NCBI GenBank assembly: GCA_019419865.1 | Contig: JAHZIG010000015.1 | Span: forward strand, 1-64,000 | DNA length: 64,000 bases | Source of the DNA: Clostridiales bacterium | Lineage (GTDB): Bacteria > Bacillota > Clostridia > Monoglobales > Monoglobaceae | Direction of reading: 5' to 3' | In this document: piece after piece, positions 47,867-56,834 of the stretch | Layout: the number at the start of each line of letters is the position of its first letter | Numbering within the stretch: position 1 is the stretch's first letter | Program-made: the position numbers and the translations under genes | Notes under the pieces: model-generated | What the model saw: the letters and a program-made list of their open reading frames with translations, nothing else | The model's database searches: none | Told to the model about the DNA's origin: nothing

Positions 47867-50671
47867 TTGCTTGACTGGATTTTTGAAGGGATCGTCACAT
47901 GGATCAGCAGTATCGTATCCCAGCTGATGGACGCTGTGTCAGGCCTGTTTTTGAACGCACTTGGCACAGACATGACAGCAATGGAAGAATACTTCCCTTT
48001 TGTTGCAAAAGCGTTTACTGTCATGCAATATATGGCATGGGCGTTGTTGTTTTTGATTACGATATGGCAATTGTTCCGTGTGTTCGGCGGACCCATAACA
48101 GAAGCAGAGAACCCTTTGTCACTGCTTGCAAGAAGCTCTTTGTTTGCGTTGTTGATAGGATATGCAAAGCCAATATTCCTGCTGACGCTCGACATTGCAA
48201 GAGCTCCTTATACGGCGCTCATGGATATTACGATGTCTTCAGAAGATTTCACATTTGCCGGAGTGGAACAGGCGCTGACTAATGGACTAACAACCATTGT
48301 TTCCGTTGCAACAGTGGTTGGTCTATTGCTTTTGGTGATTTTGGAAATTGCGTTAGGCTGGAACTATTTTAAGCTTTTACTTGAAACTGTTGAACGATAT
48401 ATTGTGGTTGGTGTTCTTTGCTATACTTCCCCTCTGGCATATGCGATGGGAGCGTCAAAAACAACAGGAAGTGTATTCAAATCTTGGTGCCGTATGGTGG
48501 GTTCACAACTGCTATTATTGGTGATGAACGTATGGTTTCTGCGAGCATTTAACAGTTCGGTGGGACAATACATTGGCAACGGCGGTGCACTGTCAACCGG
48601 CCAGGGCAATATATTTCTATGGATGTTCTGTGCTCTTGCGTTTTTAAAAACGGCACAGAAATTTGACAGCTACCTTGCCTCTATGGGACTCAATGTAGCG
48701 CAGACAGGCAGCAGTATGGGTATGGAATTGCTTATGGCAGCGCGTGTTTTGGGCGGAGTCAGCGGAGGCGTTAAAAGTGCAGGCAATGTGTTTAGGGGCG
48801 GCAGCGCCACCTCAGGTGCAGGAACGGCAGGAGCTGGTTTTGCTGCAGGCTTTGTGAATAAATTCAAGGGAAATAGCTATGTCCGTGACGCTGTCGTCAG
48901 CGGCGGAAGTCCTATGGGCGCCGGCGGCACAGCTGGTTTTGTAGGCCGCGCTTTTGGAGGTATTGCTGCACGCAACGGTGCGAAACTGACCGGTGATTCT
49001 ATCGCATCCGTAGCATCAAAAGCACCAAATGTTTCAGGAAGTATTGCCGGAGATATTGCAGACCGCAGTCTTGAGAACTTTATGCCGCATTTGAGCGGCC
49101 GTCGTTTATCAGGTACTCAGATAACAGGCGGACAGATATCTACAACTGCCACCGGTTCAGACGGAAACGAAGCCAATCTGGAAATGTACAGCGCTTCTCA
49201 GTATGAAAAACCGGATACGCCGCACAGCATCGTCAATGCATCCGACGGAAGCCAGTGGTATCAGATGGCTGCGGGCACTGGAGCAAACGCATTTTATGAA
49301 GCTCCCGAATTTACCGGTGATCCGTCCGAAGCGGCACAGGTGGCAACAACATTCCCTGATGCTGCGGAAGGCACCATACTTAGAACGGCTGATGAAGGCG
49401 TTATGGAAGCAACAACGCCGGGCGAAAGCTCGCTTTTATTTAACAGTACAAACTATGGTGAGCCAGACGGCCCACACTCTGTCATAAAAGACGCTGACGG
49501 CAATGAATGGTATCAAGTCTCGAGTGCCGATTATGCGGACGGTACTACAGAAGTGCCGCAGTTTGACAGCGGATATACAGAGTTCCCGGGAATGCCGGAA
49601 GATACATCTATGAATGTGCTTGGCGATGGTTTGATTGAAGCCAATTCTGCCGATGGCACATCAATGCTGTACAGCAGCGAAAGCTACAGTGAACCGGAAG
49701 GCACATATCAGACGGTTACTGATGCTGACGGGACACAGTGGTATCAGGTATCTGGTGAGGATATTGCAAACGGCAGTGCAGCTGCTCCGCAATTTACCGG
49801 AGACAATGCCGTTTCGTTCCCCGACATGTCAGAAGATACTGCATATACCCAAATCGGCAACGGCGTGATTGAAGCCAATTCTGCCGATGGTAGTTCCATG
49901 CTGTATAACAGCGCTTCCTATGCCGAACCAGAGGGTGAGCATTCTGTTGTTACGGCAAACGATGGCAGCCAGTGGTATCAGATACCTATTGGCAGCGATG
50001 GTTCTTATGAAGCACCGGAATATACAGGGGCTGTTGCAGAAGGAATGCAGGCAGAACCCAGCTTCCCCGGCATGCCGGATGGAACAGAGTACCGTTCAGC
50101 AGGAAATGGCGTTGTGGAAGCCTCCTCTGCTTCCGAAAGCAATACGCTATGGTATAACAGCGCTAATTATGAAGAACCTGAAGCGCCGCATACAGTTATG
50201 CAGGCAGCAAACGGTGTGGAATGGTATGCGATGCAGCCACATGCCGAGACTCCCGCATTCGAGGCTGGAGATGCAGCAATGGCATATAACCAAGCACAGT
50301 TCCAAGCATTTATGCCAGGCTACGAGCAAAAAGTATCCTCGGTTGACGGTTCACAGCGTCAGGATGGTTGTTTTGAAGTCCGGCACGAAAACGGAAGCGG
50401 TACTATGTTTTACGATACGACCAGATATGCTGCACCACGTGGCAATTATCAGGTATATGAAGATGTTAATGGAAGTCAATGGTACGCAATACACGGCGAA
50501 GCTGCCGTTGACCGAAAACCGGTATATCAAGACGGGAAACCGGTATACGATAACGGTAAGCTGCGCACAGAATCTGTTGCAACTGTGCGTTATAAGACAA
50601 CTCCATCGCGTTTTGGAGAACCCAAACGCCGTGAAAAAATAGAAATAAAAGCCCCAAAACGCAAGCGGTAA
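47867..50671 (+). CDS. TrbL/VirB6-like membrane protein with six-fold repeat tail
   Basis: 934 residues; TTG start with GGAGGTGA 6 nt upstream. Residues 1-290 hold about six to seven membrane segments (AWALLFLITIWQLF, LLLLVILEIALGWNYF, LLLLVMNVWFLRAF), as in VirB6/TrbL inner-membrane channel proteins. A Gly/Ala-rich linker with AGAGFAAGFVNKFKG follows. Residues about 440-880 form six repeats of about 80 residues with core Y-x-EP-x-G-x-H-x-V-x-A-DGSQWYQ. The basic end (KRREKIEIKAPKRKR) is odd. The repeat function is unknown. Confidence 0.85.
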   Translation: MLDWIFEGIVTWISSIVSQLMDAVSGLFLNALGTDMTAMEEYFPFVAKAFTVMQYMAWALLFLITIWQLFRVFGGPITEAENPLSLLARSSLFALLIGYAKPIFLLTLDIARAPYTALMDITMSSEDFTFAGVEQALTNGLTTIVSVATVVGLLLLVILEIALGWNYFKLLLETVERYIVVGVLCYTSPLAYAMGASKTTGSVFKSWCRMVGSQLLLLVMNVWFLRAFNSSVGQYIGNGGALSTGQGNIFLWMFCALAFLKTAQKFDSYLASMGLNVAQTGSSMGMELLMAARVLGGVSGGVKSAGNVFRGGSATSGAGTAGAGFAAGFVNKFKGNSYVRDAVVSGGSPMGAGGTAGFVGRAFGGIAARNGAKLTGDSIASVASKAPNVSGSIAGDIADRSLENFMPHLSGRRLSGTQITGGQISTTATGSDGNEANLEMYSASQYEKPDTPHSIVNASDGSQWYQMAAGTGANAFYEAPEFTGDPSEAAQVATTFPDAAEGTILRTADEGVMEATTPGESSLLFNSTNYGEPDGPHSVIKDADGNEWYQVSSADYADGTTEVPQFDSGYTEFPGMPEDTSMNVLGDGLIEANSADGTSMLYSSESYSEPEGTYQTVTDADGTQWYQVSGEDIANGSAAAPQFTGDNAVSFPDMSEDTAYTQIGNGVIEANSADGSSMLYNSASYAEPEGEHSVVTANDGSQWYQIPIGSDGSYEAPEYTGAVAEGMQAEPSFPGMPDGTEYRSAGNGVVEASSASESNTLWYNSANYEEPEAPHTVMQAANGVEWYAMQPHAETPAFEAGDAAMAYNQAQFQAFMPGYEQKVSSVDGSQRQDGCFEVRHENGSGTMFYDTTRYAAPRGNYQVYEDVNGSQWYAIHGEAAVDRKPVYQDGKPVYDNGKLRTESVATVRYKTTPSRFGEPKRREKIEIKAPKRKR
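49200..50490 (+). repeat. six tandem repeats in the TrbL-like coding sequence
   Basis: Repeat cores start near 49201, 49454, 49686, 49919, 50168 and 50427, spaced 230-260 bp. Shared residues are EP-(E/D)-G and DG-(S/N/T)-(Q/E)-WYQ. DNA identity is moderate, so the array is old or under diversifying change. Confidence 0.75.
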
Positions 50672-50745
50672 AATAAAAGCAGTCAAATTCTATGTTTGGC
50701 TGCTTTTTCTTATATAGATTTTGTTTCGGCAAGGAGGTGAAAAGA

Positions 50746-52533
50746 ATGGCTGAGCCCAATAAACAGCAAATCGGTGACGGTGCCGATAATTTCGGGCAAG
50801 CTGCAGGTCAAATGGCTAAAGCTGCAAAACAAGCCGGACAGGAAACGGCAAAACAAGCAGCCGCAAAAGGCGCAGAGGCTACCGCAAACGCAGCAGCTGC
50901 AACTGTCAAAGCCAGTGTGGAAGGTGGAAAGGCTGTCGCCGAAGTCGCTGCGGGAACAGCGGCAGGCGGACCTGTAGGTGCAGTCATATCTGCGGCATGG
51001 TCTTTGCGGCACACCTTGTTTAAGGTGCTGATTTGTATATGCCTTGCAATTGTGTTCTTTATTGTGCTGATTGTATCCCTGCCATCCATAGTTACAAACA
51101 ATATATTCGGTCTGGACGGGACACAGCCTGTCGAAGGCATGACTCTTGATTCCAGTTATACTCAGATGGAACAGGTGGTATCAAATGTAATAGAAGCGGC
51201 ATATCAGACGTCTTTATCCAGAGTTGAACAGATCATTTCAAGTGGTGGATATAATTACGAAGCTTCTTCGGATGCAACTATCAATTATGCGCAGAGCTCA
51301 GCCGGTTATGACACCTGCTATATCCTCGCCGCGTATTCTGTTTCTTTGGAACAACAGGGCACCGATCCGGATGATATGACTGCAAAATTGAACAGTGTAG
51401 CAAGTGATATGTTCCCTGTCACCTATGAAGTTAAAGAAACCGAACAGACAATCACGAATGAGGACGGGACTACTTCCGTACAGACGGTACAGTATGTAGA
51501 ATGTACTATCCACCCATTTGACAACAGCGTCATCAACAGGGCTTTTGGTATTGATCCGAATGCCGCATACAATCAATTCGGCGCAACATACAGTGAGGTC
51601 ATTACCAATATGGCAAACGCGCTTAAACGGACTTTATACGGTGCAATAAGCCCTGGTGAATCTGTCCCCCTCACTGATGAAGAATTGATTGCATTTGTGA
51701 ATAGTCAAAGCTGTACAGGCGTTCAAAAGCTGTTATTGGAAACCGCTTTATCGTTAGTCGGCAAAGTTCCGTACTTCTGGGGTGGCAAAAGCCCTGCTGG
51801 CTGGAATGATGAATGGAATACGCCAAAGCTGGTTACATCCGCTGGCTCTTCTTCTACCGGAACGATCAGACCGTATGGCTTAGATTGCAGTGGTTTCACA
51901 TCATGGATCTATGATACGGCGCTTGGAATTGATATCGGTGCTGGTACCGGCGGGCAATACCCGAAAACCACCGCTGTTTCCGCAGCTGATTTGCAAATCG
52001 GCGATTTGGGCTTTTTAGCCGGCTCAGGCGGAGGTGGCTGGAACCATGTTTTGATGTTTGCCGGATATGGATCCAGCGGAGAACGGATGTGGGTACACTC
52101 CTCCAGCGGCAGCGGCGTTATACTGAATTCGCCCAGTTATGAATCATCGCTGGTTCTGCGCAGACCAAAGAATGTGGACTATAACGCACCTGTAGCAGGT
52201 GGATCTACCGGAATCATAGGTCCATCTTCCGGCACCCCTTACACAATGGAAGTCGAAGTGACACATTATTGTCCTTGTCAGCAATGTAACGGCAACTCAC
52301 TGGCTATGTCTGCAAGCGGAAAGCCGTTAGCTGTCGGGATGGTAGCAATGTCAACAAAGTATCCGTTTGGTACCAGAATCAGCATTAACGGAAAAATATA
52401 TACTGTGGAAGACCGCGGCGGCGCTGAATTTAATGATATCCACCGTGTGGATATTTTCGTAAACTCGCATGAAGAAGCGTTGCGTCTGGGGCGGCACAAA
52501 ACCACAGCCACAGTATATCCAACAGGTAGGTGA
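50746..52533 (+). CDS. conjugal cell-wall hydrolase with NlpC/P60 and 3D domains
   Basis: 595 residues from ATG 50746 (AAGGAGGTGA). An Ala/Lys/Gln-rich N-terminus (AAKQAGQETAKQAAAKG) precedes one membrane segment (VLICICLAIVFFIVLIVSLP). A spacer domain follows. NlpC/P60: LDCSGFTSWIYD with catalytic Cys and GGWNHVLMF with catalytic His. The C-terminal 3D domain: MSASGKPLAVGMVAMSTK, KIYTVEDRGG, HRVDIFV. It opens peptidoglycan for the transfer channel (VirB1 role), anchored with its domains outside. Confidence 0.88.
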   Translation: MAEPNKQQIGDGADNFGQAAGQMAKAAKQAGQETAKQAAAKGAEATANAAAATVKASVEGGKAVAEVAAGTAAGGPVGAVISAAWSLRHTLFKVLICICLAIVFFIVLIVSLPSIVTNNIFGLDGTQPVEGMTLDSSYTQMEQVVSNVIEAAYQTSLSRVEQIISSGGYNYEASSDATINYAQSSAGYDTCYILAAYSVSLEQQGTDPDDMTAKLNSVASDMFPVTYEVKETEQTITNEDGTTSVQTVQYVECTIHPFDNSVINRAFGIDPNAAYNQFGATYSEVITNMANALKRTLYGAISPGESVPLTDEELIAFVNSQSCTGVQKLLLETALSLVGKVPYFWGGKSPAGWNDEWNTPKLVTSAGSSSTGTIRPYGLDCSGFTSWIYDTALGIDIGAGTGGQYPKTTAVSAADLQIGDLGFLAGSGGGGWNHVLMFAGYGSSGERMWVHSSSGSGVILNSPSYESSLVLRRPKNVDYNAPVAGGSTGIIGPSSGTPYTMEVEVTHYCPCQQCNGNSLAMSASGKPLAVGMVAMSTKYPFGTRISINGKIYTVEDRGGAEFNDIHRVDIFVNSHEEALRLGRHKTTATVYPTGR

Positions 52534-52922
52534 AGAATTTGGAAGAAAAAGAATATAACAATATCTATGCTATCCCGGCGAATTATACAGACTCAGGGAA
52601 AATCTTCGGCGGAATGCTGGAGCTTCGCAATACTATTGAAGCTGCTTTAATTGTAATTATAATCGGCTATCCCGAACTGATGCTGATTCCTATGGCAACT
52701 ACCCTTCGTATTGTAGTAATGACTGTGACGCTTATTCCCGTTGCAGTAATTGCGTTGATGGGTATCGATGGCAATTCCCTGTTTCAGTACGTCGGACATA
52801 TGATCCGATATTTCATCAACCGGAGAAATCTGCATTTCAGAAGGGTGGGATACCACTATGACAGACGGCAGCTCAGGAAAAAGCAAAAAGCCAAAGTCAA
52901 AAAAGCGTCCGGAAAAGCTTGA
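52530..52922 (+). CDS. PrgI/VirB3-like protein
   Basis: 130 residues; GTG start overlaps the previous stop by 4 nt (GTGA). N-terminal YAIPANYTDSGKIFGGMLEL and two membrane segments (AALIVIIIGYPELMLI; RIVVMTVTLIPVAVIALMG), then a basic C-terminus. This is the PrgI family slot directly before VirB4. Overlaps virB4 by 65 nt. Confidence 0.85.
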   Translation: MKNLEEKEYNNIYAIPANYTDSGKIFGGMLELRNTIEAALIVIIIGYPELMLIPMATTLRIVVMTVTLIPVAVIALMGIDGNSLFQYVGHMIRYFINRRNLHFRRVGYHYDRRQLRKKQKAKVKKASGKA

Positions 52923-55386
52923 ATTTGTTCAGGACTTTATTCCGGTTAAAAATATAAATTACGGAATCATCGAAACTACCGATGGCCGTTACATAAAAAT
53001 TTTAGAGATAGAGCCGATCAATTTCATGCTTCGCTCCAGTGAAGAGCAGTTTGGAATCATCTCTTCTTTCGCGAGCTGGTTAAAAATTTCTCCCACGCGG
53101 CTGCAGTTTAAAAGTATTACCCGCAAAGCGGATTCCGATAAGCATGTAGCCATGGTAAAAAGAGAACTTGCCGAGGAAGAAAATGAACAATGCAAGCAGT
53201 TGGGCGAAGGATATATACGGCTTATCAAGGATGTAGGCAGCCGTGAAGCCTTAACCCGAAGGTTCTTTCTTATTTTTCAGTACGAAGAGCTTCGCCGCAG
53301 CGACAGTGATGATTTTGCCAAAATATACAGTGCTCTGCAAACGGCGGAGCAAACGGCAAGGGCATATTTCCTTCAGTGCGGAAACTCTATCTTACAACCC
53401 AAGGATCCGGACGAAGCGACTGCTGAAATTCTGTACATGTTTTTCAACAGACAGTCCTGTGTGGATGAACCGTTTTCATCCCGTGTGAACCGTGTTGTTA
53501 TGGACACCATGACGGCAAAAAACAAAGTAATCGGGATTGATCCCGTACCGCATATACGCATTACCAACTTTCTTGCTCCACGCGGAATCAATTTAAAGCA
53601 TTCCAATTACATTATTATGGACGGGCTATATTACTCGTTCTTATATATAAAGGGAAATGGTTATCCTGGGATGGTTCGTGCGGGTTGGATGTCCTCTCTG
53701 ATCAACGCCGGTGAAGGTATTGACGTCGATGTACATCTGCGCCGGGAAAACCGCAGCAGGACGATCGATAAGGTTGCACAGCGTATCAGGCTTAACCGTA
53801 CCAAGTTGAGGAGTATGCAGGATACCAGCACTGACTATGAAGAGCTCACGAATTCTATTCAGGCTGGTTACTATATCAAGCACGGAATCGCAAACAATAA
53901 TGAAGATTTATTTTATATGTCCGTGTTTATTGCCATATCGGCAAAAAGCTATGAAGAGCTTCTTTGGCGCAAGCAGCAAATGACAGATATGCTGAAATCC
54001 ATGGACATGTATACGAGCGACTGCAGGTTTCAGCAGGAAGACGCCTTAAAGTCAGTCATGCCGTTTTTGCATATAACGCCTTCGCTGGAAAAGAAATCAC
54101 AGAGAAATGTGCTGACCAGCGGCGCAGCTTCTACCTATATGTTTACGAGCTTTGAAATGTCTGACGATACTGGCGTTCTACTTGGTATCAACCGACATAA
54201 CAATTCACTTTGTATAGTGGATTTGTTCAATACAAAGAAAAATAAGAATGCGAATCTGAACCTGCTCGGAACCAGCGGCGCGGGCAAGACCTTTACGATG
54301 CAGCTTTTGGCGCTGCGGATGAGGATGCGCGGCATACAGTGCTTCATACTCGCACCTATCAAGGGTCACGAGTTTCGCCGTGCGTGCAACCATATCGGCG
54401 GACAGTATATCAAAATAGCCCCCGGTTCGCCGCATTGTATCAATATCATGGAGATCCGGCATACCATTACGCCGGAGATGGAACTGATCGATGAGATGGA
54501 CTACAGCGAGATGGATTCTATGCTGGCAAGAAAAATCCAGCAGCTGATGATATTTTTCTCGCTGCTGATCCCGGATATGACCAATGAGGAAGAACAAATG
54601 TTGGATGAGGCGCTCATCAAGACCTATGCCGACTTCAACATTACCCATGATAATGACTCGCTGTATCTGGATTCCGAAGCGGATCCACCGGTCATGAAGA
54701 AAATGCCTATACTGGGAGACCTGCACAAGAATCTGCTTCAAAACAAAATGACGGAACGCATAGCTGTTATTGTCAGCAGGTTTGTGACCGGCTCGGCGCA
54801 GTCTTTTAATAAAGGAACTAATGTGGACTTAACGAATAAGTACATCGTATTGGATCTGTCTGAACTGAAAGGGAAACTTCTTCCCGTTGGCATGATGATC
54901 GCACTGGACTATGTCTGGGATAATATCAAGGCAGACAGAACAAAAAAGAAAGCAATTTTAATTGATGAGATCTGGCAGCTAATTGGAGCATCCTCCAATA
55001 AACAGGCTGCCGATTTTTGTTTGACCATTTTCAAAACCATACGTGGGTTTGGAGGCGCCGCTATCTCAGCGACGCAAGACCTCTCTGATTTCTTCAGTCT
55101 GGAGGATGGCAAGTATGGCAGGGCAATCGTAAATAATTCAAAGAATAAAATCATTTTGAATCTTGAGCCTGACGAGGCACGATATGTGCAGGATGTGCTG
55201 AAGCTTACGAAAACCGAGATGCGGTCCATCACCCGTTTTGAACGCGGTGAAGCTTTGGTATATTCCAATAACAATAAAGTGCCTGTTGTGATAAAAGCTT
55301 CAAAAGAAGAACAGGAGATGATTACAACAGACCGAGCAGAACTGGAGGCAATCCTGCGTGAAAAACGCAAGAAGAAAACACATTAA
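52858..55386 (+). CDS. VirB4-family transfer ATPase
   Basis: 842 residues; AAGGGTGGG before the ATG. After a basic tail the VirB4 N-domain follows; Walker A NLLGTSGAGKTFTMQ (residues about 465-475), Walker B KKAILIDEIWQLIG and a late GGAAISATQDLSDFF. It powers pilus assembly and substrate transfer at the inner membrane face. Full length, no frameshift. Confidence 0.93.
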   Translation: MTDGSSGKSKKPKSKKRPEKLEFVQDFIPVKNINYGIIETTDGRYIKILEIEPINFMLRSSEEQFGIISSFASWLKISPTRLQFKSITRKADSDKHVAMVKRELAEEENEQCKQLGEGYIRLIKDVGSREALTRRFFLIFQYEELRRSDSDDFAKIYSALQTAEQTARAYFLQCGNSILQPKDPDEATAEILYMFFNRQSCVDEPFSSRVNRVVMDTMTAKNKVIGIDPVPHIRITNFLAPRGINLKHSNYIIMDGLYYSFLYIKGNGYPGMVRAGWMSSLINAGEGIDVDVHLRRENRSRTIDKVAQRIRLNRTKLRSMQDTSTDYEELTNSIQAGYYIKHGIANNNEDLFYMSVFIAISAKSYEELLWRKQQMTDMLKSMDMYTSDCRFQQEDALKSVMPFLHITPSLEKKSQRNVLTSGAASTYMFTSFEMSDDTGVLLGINRHNNSLCIVDLFNTKKNKNANLNLLGTSGAGKTFTMQLLALRMRMRGIQCFILAPIKGHEFRRACNHIGGQYIKIAPGSPHCINIMEIRHTITPEMELIDEMDYSEMDSMLARKIQQLMIFFSLLIPDMTNEEEQMLDEALIKTYADFNITHDNDSLYLDSEADPPVMKKMPILGDLHKNLLQNKMTERIAVIVSRFVTGSAQSFNKGTNVDLTNKYIVLDLSELKGKLLPVGMMIALDYVWDNIKADRTKKKAILIDEIWQLIGASSNKQAADFCLTIFKTIRGFGGAAISATQDLSDFFSLEDGKYGRAIVNNSKNKIILNLEPDEARYVQDVLKLTKTEMRSITRFERGEALVYSNNNKVPVVIKASKEEQEMITTDRAELEAILREKRKKKTH

Positions 55387-55393
55387 GTCTTAA

Positions 55394-55421
55394 AATGCGC
55401 ATTTTGATAGAAATACGCATT
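55394..55421. repeat. ICE palindrome copy 2 (between virB4 and the next gene)
   Basis: AATGCG-C-ATTT pairs with AAAT-A-CGCATT, one C-A mismatch. Compared with copy 1 (46338), 23 of 26 positions agree. It lies just upstream of the ribosome-binding site of the gene at 55447. Confidence 0.55.
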
Positions 55422-55446
55422 GACTATATTGAAGGAGGTGGTGAAA

Positions 55447-56004
55447 ATGCTTTTGCAAGACGAACAATATGTCGTGAAATGGCTGTCGCAATATGGAGCC
55501 TTACCGAAAACACAGATTATAAAAATGCTGCGTAAGCCACCGCAGACTGCTGAGAAAATCCTGCGAAATTTGAAAAAACAGATGCAAATTTCCGATGTCG
55601 GCGGTGGATATTATGTTGCTCTTGACTCCATGTGCCAGCCTGATCAAAGAACGATTCTTGCCGTATGGGTTTTGCTAAAGTTTATAGATTTTGTAGATCC
55701 GATGGCACATTATCCGGCTGTCTACCCTGCACAGCTCTTTTTTCTGAAAGAAAATGTCGGTTACGAAATCGTTGTATTATATGACGGCGAAACAAGCCTG
55801 TTGAGGCTACTGCAGCCGGACGATGATTTGAAATATATCATCATTCTGCCGCATATTTCAATGGCGGCGCACTTAAAGTTACCGAAAGCGCCGTGCCTGT
55901 TTGCAACCGTTGATTTTGAAGGGCAGGATGAGCCGGAAGTGACATTCTATTCTATGGAGGCAATAGCAAATGAAAACACACAGTACATTTCAAAAAGCTC
56001 TTGA
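55447..56004 (+). CDS. conserved ICE protein, winged-helix-like N-terminus (DUF5697-like)
   Basis: 185 residues from ATG 55447 behind AAGGAGGTGG. The first 60 residues (DEQYVVKWLSQYGALPKTQI, ILRNLKKQMQISDVGGGYY) form an HTH with a wing. The rest is a mixed alpha/beta domain (YDGETSLLRLLQPDDDLKYI). In Tn1549-like elements a DUF5697 protein occupies this place. The end overlaps the next gene by 35 nt. The family name is from memory. Confidence 0.6.
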   Translation: MLLQDEQYVVKWLSQYGALPKTQIIKMLRKPPQTAEKILRNLKKQMQISDVGGGYYVALDSMCQPDQRTILAVWVLLKFIDFVDPMAHYPAVYPAQLFFLKENVGYEIVVLYDGETSLLRLLQPDDDLKYIIILPHISMAAHLKLPKAPCLFATVDFEGQDEPEVTFYSMEAIANENTQYISKSS

Positions 56005-56653
56005 TAAAATAGATGCAAAAATTCAGGAACTGCACGAACAAGCCTTCTCTGTGAGACGATCCTATCAGGATGGCAATATAAAGCAGGCATATGAAAGTGC
56101 GCTGAGGTTGGAAGAGGTTTCGGAGAAAACCGTGCTTCTAACCCGTGCGCTTCCGGCGTATACGGGAAACCCTAAAGCAAGGCTGGAAACCGAAAACCTA
56201 ATCAAGCTGTCAATCCCTATAGAGATCGGCTTTACCGAGGAAGGATGGTTTTCACTCAGGATTCCTGCCCTACTGCCGAAGAAGGATGCCGGTTCTGCCG
56301 ACTATATTCGGTCTTCACTCTATCTTGCCATGCGGGAATTCTTTCTGGATTCTCAGCCTGTAAGATACAATGACTGTGTTTTAATATACCGTCATATATA
56401 TGCCAGAGACAGACCGGAAAGAAAGAAACGCGACCATGACAATATTGAGGTAAATATGGTTTCGGATATTGTCGCAATGTATGTTTTGCCGGATGACGGT
56501 CCATCGGTTTGCTCTCACTATTATTGCAGCGCGCAGGGACAGTCTGACCGAACAGAGGTCTATGTTGTACCGCAATGTGAGTTTACAGGGTGGCTGGAAA
56601 ACGAAAAACAGATGCCTGAACAGGGGGTGAAACTGTATGAAAAACGGCTTTAA
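55970..56653 (+). CDS. conserved ICE protein (DUF6100-like)
   Basis: 227 residues. Starts inside the previous gene. N-terminal coiled coil (LDKIDAKIQELHEQAFSVRR), then a mixed domain with RHIYARDRPERKKRDHDNIE and VSDIVAMYVLPDDG, similar in style to small nuclease-like or RusA-like proteins (the DHDN-EVNMVSD pattern), but activity is not shown. It overlaps the next small gene by 17 nt. Confidence 0.55.
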   Translation: MKTHSTFQKALDKIDAKIQELHEQAFSVRRSYQDGNIKQAYESALRLEEVSEKTVLLTRALPAYTGNPKARLETENLIKLSIPIEIGFTEEGWFSLRIPALLPKKDAGSADYIRSSLYLAMREFFLDSQPVRYNDCVLIYRHIYARDRPERKKRDHDNIEVNMVSDIVAMYVLPDDGPSVCSHYYCSAQGQSDRTEVYVVPQCEFTGWLENEKQMPEQGVKLYEKRL

Positions 56654-56834
56654 AAGCAAAAAAAACATATGTAAAAATCGCTTTCAGCCGCAGGTGAAAA
56701 ATAACATCTGTTTGGACAAGCGCAAAAAGCCCTTCGCCGCTGCGTTTTGGAGAAGATTTCGCAAGAGGAATTCCGACAAAGAGAGCAGTCATGTTGTCGG
56801 AAAAACTCCGCATACTGGAGGAAGGCAACAATGA
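56637..56834 (+). CDS. small basic ICE protein, 65 residues
   Basis: ATG 56637 with GGGGGTGA upstream; stop overlaps the next start by ATGA. The product is strongly basic (MKNGFKSKKNICKNRF, RKKPFAAAFWRRFRKRN). The overlaps on both sides favour a real coupled gene, perhaps a nucleic-acid-binding one. Family not recognised. Confidence 0.5.
   Translation: MKNGFKSKKNICKNRFQPQVKNNICLDKRKKPFAAAFWRRFRKRNSDKESSHVVGKTPHTGGRQQ

Noticed and set aside
49203..50642. Frames of 94, 77 and 257 residues in another frame of the TrbL repeats
   Set aside because: They arise from the tandem repeat structure and have no start signals.
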